10,522 nt of DNA from Camillea tinctor (lineage: Eukaryota; Ascomycota; Sordariomycetes; Xylariales; Xylariaceae), in NCBI GenBank assembly GCA_022578605.1, contig MU394203.1, forward strand, positions 1-10,522, given 5' to 3'. Shown one piece after another: positions 6,830-10,522 of this stretch. Each line of letters opens with the position of its first letter. The stretch's first letter is position 1. The position numbers were made by a program, and so were the translations under genes. Below the pieces are notes generated by a model. It worked only from the letters and a program-made list of their open reading frames with translations, searched no databases and was not told the DNA's origin.

Positions 6830-6911
6830 GGCCACATAGCGCAGTGGTTAAGCGCTTAACAGACATTAATATAGAATATTAATATAATAGGTTTGAATTT
6901 TATTGTGGTCC
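6830..6911 (+). pseudogene. RIP-damaged tRNA-like head of SINE copy 2
   Basis: It has the same 82-nt layout as 3908-3989. The acceptor GGCCACA/TGTGGTC, the D arm GCGC-AGTGGTTAA-GCGC and the A box are kept. The T arm is broken by C-to-T changes (GGTTTGAATTTTATT), so the B box is weak. The central hairpin ACATTAAT/ATTAATAT has one mismatch around the 7-nt loop ATAGAAT. It is unlikely to yield a stable tRNA-like RNA. Confidence 0.7.
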
Positions 6912-7368
6912 AATTAACTATCTCTTTTTTAAAGCACACATACTTTTTATTAGCTATTTTTATAGCTAATAAAGCTTATTGCTAGCTAATTGCCAATATA
7001 TACATATACCTCGCTAACATTTTAAAGTAGCACTGTAAATAAAGCTATATTAGCAAAATAAAAATGCTAGCAACCAAAATATTTATTATTAACAGCTCTA
7101 CTAATAAAGTATTTATCGCTAACAACCTCACTATTGCTAATATTTCCTTACAAAATAGCTCTTTATAAAATAACTATTATTAACTAACCTTATTATTACT
7201 AACACTTCTTTATTTAATAAAGTAGCTATTGTCAACTTACATACTTATCGCTAACCTTATTATCGCTAACATTCCTTATAAAATAGCTTTTTATAAAATA
7301 GCTTTTTATAAGGTACTATTACCAACTAACTTATTAGCAAAGCTTTAAAAAAAGCTAGCTACAATAAA

Positions 7369-7386
7369 GCGCTAATTCGTTAGCGC
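7369..7386 (+). other. Perfect 7-bp hairpin with TTCG loop in the SINE 3' region
   Basis: GCGCTAA-TTCG-TTAGCGC would fold in RNA into a stem with a UUCG tetraloop. The other copies keep the flanking AAAGCGC and ACGCAAAAG blocks but not a perfect stem (copy 1 reads GCGCATTAACGC in sense). It may therefore be fortuitous. Confidence 0.45.
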
Positions 7387-7556
7387 AAAAAATTTTTTAT
7401 ATAAATTTTCAACACGTAAATACAAAAGCCTTTAAAGCTCTTTATTTTTACTGTTTTATAGTTTATATAAGCTTAAAGTTATAAATAGCTAGTTAGTTAA
7501 TTAGTTTTATTGCCCGCTCCTAAACGTAAAATATATTATTATTATTATTATTATCA

Positions 7557-7570
7557 TTAATTTTTAAGTA
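7557..7570 (+). repeat. Right target-site duplication of SINE copy 2
   Basis: TTAATTTTTAAGTA is identical to 6816-6829 and follows the TTA-repeat tail. The duplication begins with TTA, so it continues the tail register. This allows the tail to have primed on a TTA at the target, although the exact tail/target limit is ambiguous by a few bases. Confidence 0.9.
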
Positions 7571-8813
7571 ACATTAATTAACGCTATGTTTTTAAATTAT
7601 AGCAATATAATAAATATATAAAAAATAAAAATAAGCTAAGCTTTTTACGCTAAAAATAAAAAAGCTAAAAAAAATATTATGTATAAAGTAGTTAAAGTTA
7701 GCTTTTAATTAAATAAAGCAATAAATTAAGCATTTTATATAGTTTTAAAGGTACTTAAAACTTTATAAATAAATTAAAGTTAAAAAGTAGTAAACTTTTT
7801 TTTATATTAAAAAATTAAAAATAGCATATAAAATTAAATTAATATTAAAAGCACTTACTTAAAACTAAATTATTGCGTTTAAATAACTAATAAGAGTAAG
7901 CTTTTATATTTTTAACTTTAAATTAACTTTTTTAATAAAAAAAAAAGTTAAGATTTTGTAATATTAAAAGTGTTTAAATTTTTATAACTTTAAAAACTAT
8001 AACTATAACTTTTATTATTATAACTATAAAAAAAATATAGCAATTATTAGTTTTTTATAAAATGCTTTAATTATAAAAGATTATATGCTTTTTTAACAGT
8101 AGCTTACTTAATTAAGCTAATAAAAAAATAAAGTTATTATTTAACATATAAAACAGTAATTAGCGCAAATTAAGCTATTTAATAAATAATAATATTAAGC
8201 TATAATAAAACTAAATATTAATAGCAATAAGAAAAAAAAAGAAAAGTGTTATTTTTAAAGCTTATAATATAAGCTTAGCTTTAAAAACGGAAATAAAAAT
8301 AAAAAAAAGTAATTACTTTTACTTTAAAAATAATAAAACTAATAATAGCGCAAAACTTAAAATTTGCTTTTATAAAAGGATTAAAAAAAATATAATAATA
8401 ATATAGCAAATAACTTTTATTTAAAAAAAGGCTTAAAAAAATAAAAAAACTTTATAAATAAAAAGCAGTAAAATTAAAACTTTAAAAAGTTTAAAACTTT
8501 GCTTAATTAAGTAGCTTTTATAAAGAACGAAAAAATCTTTTTTTAAAATTAATATAAATAAGTTTAAAAAATTAATATTTAAAAAAAAAAAGTATAAAAA
8601 AAATAAATTTAAAATAGTAACTAGCAATATTTTAGTGCGTTTTTAAGCTTTTTTTTATTTTAATATAATACTTATAAATGTGGCTTTTTTTTTTAAATAA
8701 TAAAACCGCTACAATAACTATTAAGCTTTAGCTTAATTAATTATAAATAGTAATAATAAAGCTATAAAAACTTAATAATTTAAACAAATATTAAAAAAAA
8801 TAGTTGCGTTTTT
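7571..8813. other. Gene-free A-rich RIPped DNA between SINE copies 2 and 3
   Basis: No gene, RNA or clear repeat is found in these ~1.2 kb. The plus strand is A-rich with long A runs, and all frames are broken by TAA and TAG. A 64-codon frame on the minus strand (8433-8627) is only phenylalanine, leucine, lysine and isoleucine from poly-A/T and is not a gene. This DNA was continuous with 6306-6829 before copy 2 inserted, and with 9743 onward before copy 3 inserted. Confidence 0.65.
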
Positions 8814-8827
8814 TTTAAGCTAACGTT
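8814..8827 (+). repeat. Left target-site duplication of SINE copy 3
   Basis: TTTAAGCTAACGTT directly precedes the GGCCACA head and recurs perfectly at 9729-9742 after the ATT tail. The leading T residues could belong to tail or target, so the certain part is AAGCTAACGTT (11 bp). Confidence 0.88.
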
Positions 8828-8906
8828 GGCCACATAGCGTAATAGTTAAGCGCCTGGCTTATTAGTGTAAAATACTAATATATAAGTTTAAATTTTATTA
8901 TGGTTT
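8828..8906 (+). pseudogene. RIP-damaged tRNA-like head of SINE copy 3
   Basis: The head is 79 nt and aligns with 3908-3989 but is about 3 nt shorter between the D arm and the central hairpin. The A box is damaged (TAGCGTAATAG), as is the B box (AGTTTAAATTT). The hairpin TATTAGT/ACTAATA around loop GTAAAAT is kept. The unmutated GCGCCTGGCT part resembles the 5' half of an elongator methionine tRNA (CTCAT loop if TTAT derives from TCAT), but the 3' half does not pair accordingly, so the parentage remains a guess. Confidence 0.65.
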
Positions 8907-9159
8907 AATTAACTATTTTTTTTTAAAGCATATATACTTTTTATTAGCTATTTTATAGTTAATAAAAGCATTATTAATAAAACTTTTTATTAAGTACTTA
9001 TATTATTGCTAACTAATTGCTAGCATATACACTTACTTTATTAATATTTTAAAGTAGTATTGCAAATAAAGCATTAATTAAATAAAAATAGCAGTAATTA
9101 AAATTTTTACTACTAATAACTTTATTAATAAAGTAATTATTGTTAATAACTTTATTATC

Positions 9160-9500
9160 GTTAACATTTTTTTCTTTATAAAGTAGCTTTTTATAAGGTA
9201 CTGTTGCCGACCTATACACTTTTTATTGCTAATACTTCTTTAAAACTAATAAAGTAACTATTATTAATTAACTTTACTATCGCTAATACCTCTTTTTAAT
9301 AAAGTAGCTATTACTAACTTATACACTTCTTATCGCTAATACCTCCTTAAAACTAATAAGGTAGTTGTTGTTAACTAACCTTATTATTACTAATATCTTT
9401 TTTTAATAAAGTAGCTATTGCTAACTTACATACTTATTGCTAACCTTACTATCGCTAATACCTCTTTATAAAGTAACTTTTTATAAAGTAGCTATTATTA
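9160..9500 (+). repeat. RIPped minisatellite body of SINE copy 3
   Basis: At least five diverged tandem units are visible. Their cores are ATCGCTAATACCTC or its TpA derivatives, followed by TAATAAAGTAGCTATT and AACTTAYA. They are the AT-eroded equivalents of the GC-rich units at 3464-3712. Spacing varies from roughly 50 to 65 bp. Confidence 0.7.
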
Positions 9501-9728
9501 ATTAACCTTACTAATAAAGCTTTAAAAAAAGCTAACTACAATAAAGTGCCATTAACGCAAAAGATTTTTTATGTAATTTTTAACACGTAAATATAAAAAT
9601 ATAAACTTTTTACTTTAGCTGTTTTATAGTTTATATAAGTTTAAAATATAACTAAATATTATAGTAAATAGTTTAGCTATAAGCTCTTGCACTAGACATT
9701 AAATATATTATTATTATTATTATTATTA

Positions 9729-9742
9729 TTTAAGCTAACGTT
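9729..9742 (+). repeat. Right target-site duplication of SINE copy 3
   Basis: TTTAAGCTAACGTT matches 8814-8827 exactly and follows the ATT-repeat tail. It closes the element on the 3' side. Confidence 0.88.
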
Positions 9743-10051
9743 TAAAAAAAACTATAAATTTATAATATAATATTAAAAATAGCAAATAATGCTTAAATAA
9801 ATATAATACTTATATAAAAACCTTAAGTTAGCACTTAAAAAAATAAAAAAAATATTTAAAATTTATTTAAAATATAACGCTTTTTTTTATTAAAAACTAA
9901 AAAAAGTAAAAGCTTAAAATTTATATATATATATGTAAAAAACTACATTTTTTAGCTTTTTAACTAAAACCGTTTATAACATTAAATATTTATATAATAA
10001 AAATAAATAATATTATAGTTTATAATATATATATTAATAAAAAGTTTTTAT
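9743..10051. other. Gene-free AT-rich stretch
   Basis: Nothing beyond low-complexity A/T DNA is seen, including a short TATATATATATG stretch near 9922 and an AT run near 10026. There is no frame, RNA or recognised repeat. It continues the DNA interrupted by SINE copy 3. Confidence 0.6.
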
Positions 10052-10255
10052 AATGATGATAATGATGATATATTTAACGTTCAGTGTGGGAGCCGGAGCT
10101 GAACTAACTATTATGGTATTTAGTTACACTTTAAGCCTATATAAATTATAAGACGGTAAAAGTAGGTTTTTTGTACTTGCGTGTTAAAATAAACAAAAGA
10201 GATTTTTTTATTTTTTTTTTTTAAGGATTGCAGTTATACTTTTTATTTAAGTTAC
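10052..10255 (-). mobile_element. Headless 3' module of the SINE family or its LINE partner (module B)
   Basis: On the minus strand this module ends in CTCCCACACTGAACGTTAAA, ATATAT and a mixed ATC/ATT tail (10052-10070 on plus). Its tail keeps the most C residues in the window, which supports an original (CAT)n tail. The first ~140 nt from the tail match the SINE 3' module. Further in, it matches the module at 4789 (ACTTTTTATTTAAGTTA) and then the SINE-like CTTTACTGTAGCTAGC. It runs directly into repeat B at 10261, so module and repeat B may be parts of one longer element that continues beyond the window. Confidence 0.65.
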
Positions 10256-10260
10256 TTTAC

Positions 10261-10522
10261 TGTAGCTAGCTTTTGTAGGCTTTACTTATTAGTTATACTA
10301 TGGTTTTCGTTTTTCATATAAGCTAATTTACGCGAAAAAAGTTGCAAAGTTAAAGTAGTTTTTATAGCTAAGTAAATAATAAAATTTACGTTTTAAGTAA
10401 ATTTTAAATTTTTGTATTATGTGTTAAGTATGTTAGCATTTTATAATATAATTAAAGTTTTGTTTTTAACTATATTAACATACGTAGCAGTTAATTGCTT
10501 TAAAATAATTAAAGCGTTAATA
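10261..10522 (-). repeat. Diverged inverted repeat B, arm 2 (other arm 5578-5836)
   Basis: The plus strand from 10261 to the window end is the reverse complement of 5836-5578 with mostly transition differences, and the match runs to the last base of the window. One frame on the plus strand has few stops over about 80 codons. The partner arm has an indel in the same frame, and no protein family is recognised. Here the repeat lies directly upstream (in element sense) of a tailed 3' module, which the partner arm lacks. Confidence 0.75.

Larger units (their letters stand above)
6830..7556 (+). mobile_element. tRNA-headed SINE-like retroelement, RIPped copy with target-site duplication (copy 2)
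   Basis: This is a full-length element of about 727 bp. It has a tRNA-like head (6830-6911), then the leader ACTATCTCTTTTTTAAAGCA and GCTAATAAAGCTTATTGC. Minisatellite units around CTATTGCTAATATTTCC and CTTATCGCTAACC follow, then the GCTTTAAAAAAAGCTAGC block, the 3' module and a (TTA)n tail at about 7534-7556. Compared with the copy at 3184-3990, nearly every difference is C-to-T or G-to-A (AACCATC to AACTATC, GCCGGC to GCTAGC), so it has passed through RIP. It is flanked by perfect 14-bp target-site duplications. There is no protein-coding frame. Confidence 0.9.
8828..9728 (+). mobile_element. tRNA-headed SINE-like retroelement, heavily RIPped copy with target-site duplication (copy 3)
   Basis: This is a full-length copy of about 900 bp in the same order as copies 1 and 2: tRNA-like head (8828-8906), leader ending near ACTAATTGCTAGCATA, expanded minisatellite, GCTTTAAAAAAAGCTAAC block, 3' module with GCACTAGACATTAAATATA, and an (ATT)n tail. 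It is longer than copy 2 mainly because it holds more minisatellite units. It is the most strongly mutated of the three headed copies, with T-arm and A-box sites both converted. The perfect target-site duplications show that it inserted independently of copy 2. There is no protein-coding frame. Confidence 0.9.

Noticed and set aside
8433..8627. Open frame of 64 codons on the minus strand
   Set aside because: It is composed almost only of Phe, Leu, Lys and Ile from poly-A/T DNA, with no family resemblance. Low-complexity chance frame.
9160..9500. CRISPR-like array of repeats and spacers
   Set aside because: The units are diverged, contiguous tandem repeats without unique spacers, inside a eukaryotic-type SINE with target-site duplications.
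1..10522. Mitochondrial, apicomplexan or other naturally AT-rich genome
   Set aside because: The same element exists in GC-rich and AT-rich versions within the window, differing by directional transitions, and this points to a mutational process on repeats rather than a uniform genomic bias.

Overview
This window has no intact protein-coding gene. It is extremely AT-rich DNA in which CpA and TpG are scarce and TpA is abundant, and repeat copies differ almost only by C-to-T and G-to-A changes. That is the pattern of repeat-induced point mutation (RIP), so the best guess is an AT-rich, repeat-filled block of a filamentous ascomycete (Pezizomycotina) nuclear genome. The species cannot be told from the sequence.

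The main content is a family of tRNA-headed, SINE-like retroelements of about 0.73-0.9 kb. From 5' to 3' each has an approximately 80-nt tRNA-like head with RNA polymerase III A and B boxes, an approximately 150-nt leader, a minisatellite body of roughly 50-65-bp units, a conserved 3' module, and a trinucleotide tail of the (CAT/TTA)n type. Three copies keep the head: 3184-3990 (minus strand, the least mutated), 6830-7556 (plus) and 8828-9728 (plus). The two plus-strand copies are each bounded by a perfect 14-bp direct repeat, TTAATTTTTAAGTA and TTTAAGCTAACGTT. These are convincing target-site duplications and fix the element ends. A fourth copy (2733-3183, minus) lacks its first ~280 nt and abuts the tail of the 3184-3990 copy. 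Two further 3' modules without a tRNA head (4789-~5006 and 10052-~10255) match the SINE 3' end, then follow a different shared sequence. They may be ends of a second subfamily or of a LINE partner.

Layout: 1-470 is one arm of a diverged inverted repeat whose other arm is 5838-6305. 471-2732 is featureless, mostly T-rich RIPped DNA. 2733-3990 is the SINE pair, with a GC-rich island at about 3403-3990. 3991-4745 is A-rich RIPped DNA. 4746-4788 and about 5037-5170 are small, less mutated islands. 5578-5836 is inverted relative to 10261-10522, a second repeat pair. 6306-6815 is RIPped and holds a telomere-like hexamer run. 6830-7556 and 8828-9728 are the two SINEs with target-site duplications, separated by featureless A-rich DNA (7571-8813). 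9743-10051 is featureless. The window ends inside the second repeat pair.

The sequence records a transposable element at several stages of decay. One copy has an essentially intact Pol III promoter and GC-rich body, two have mutated heads, and several are fragments. The few short open frames lie in SINE minisatellite or low-complexity DNA and are not genes.
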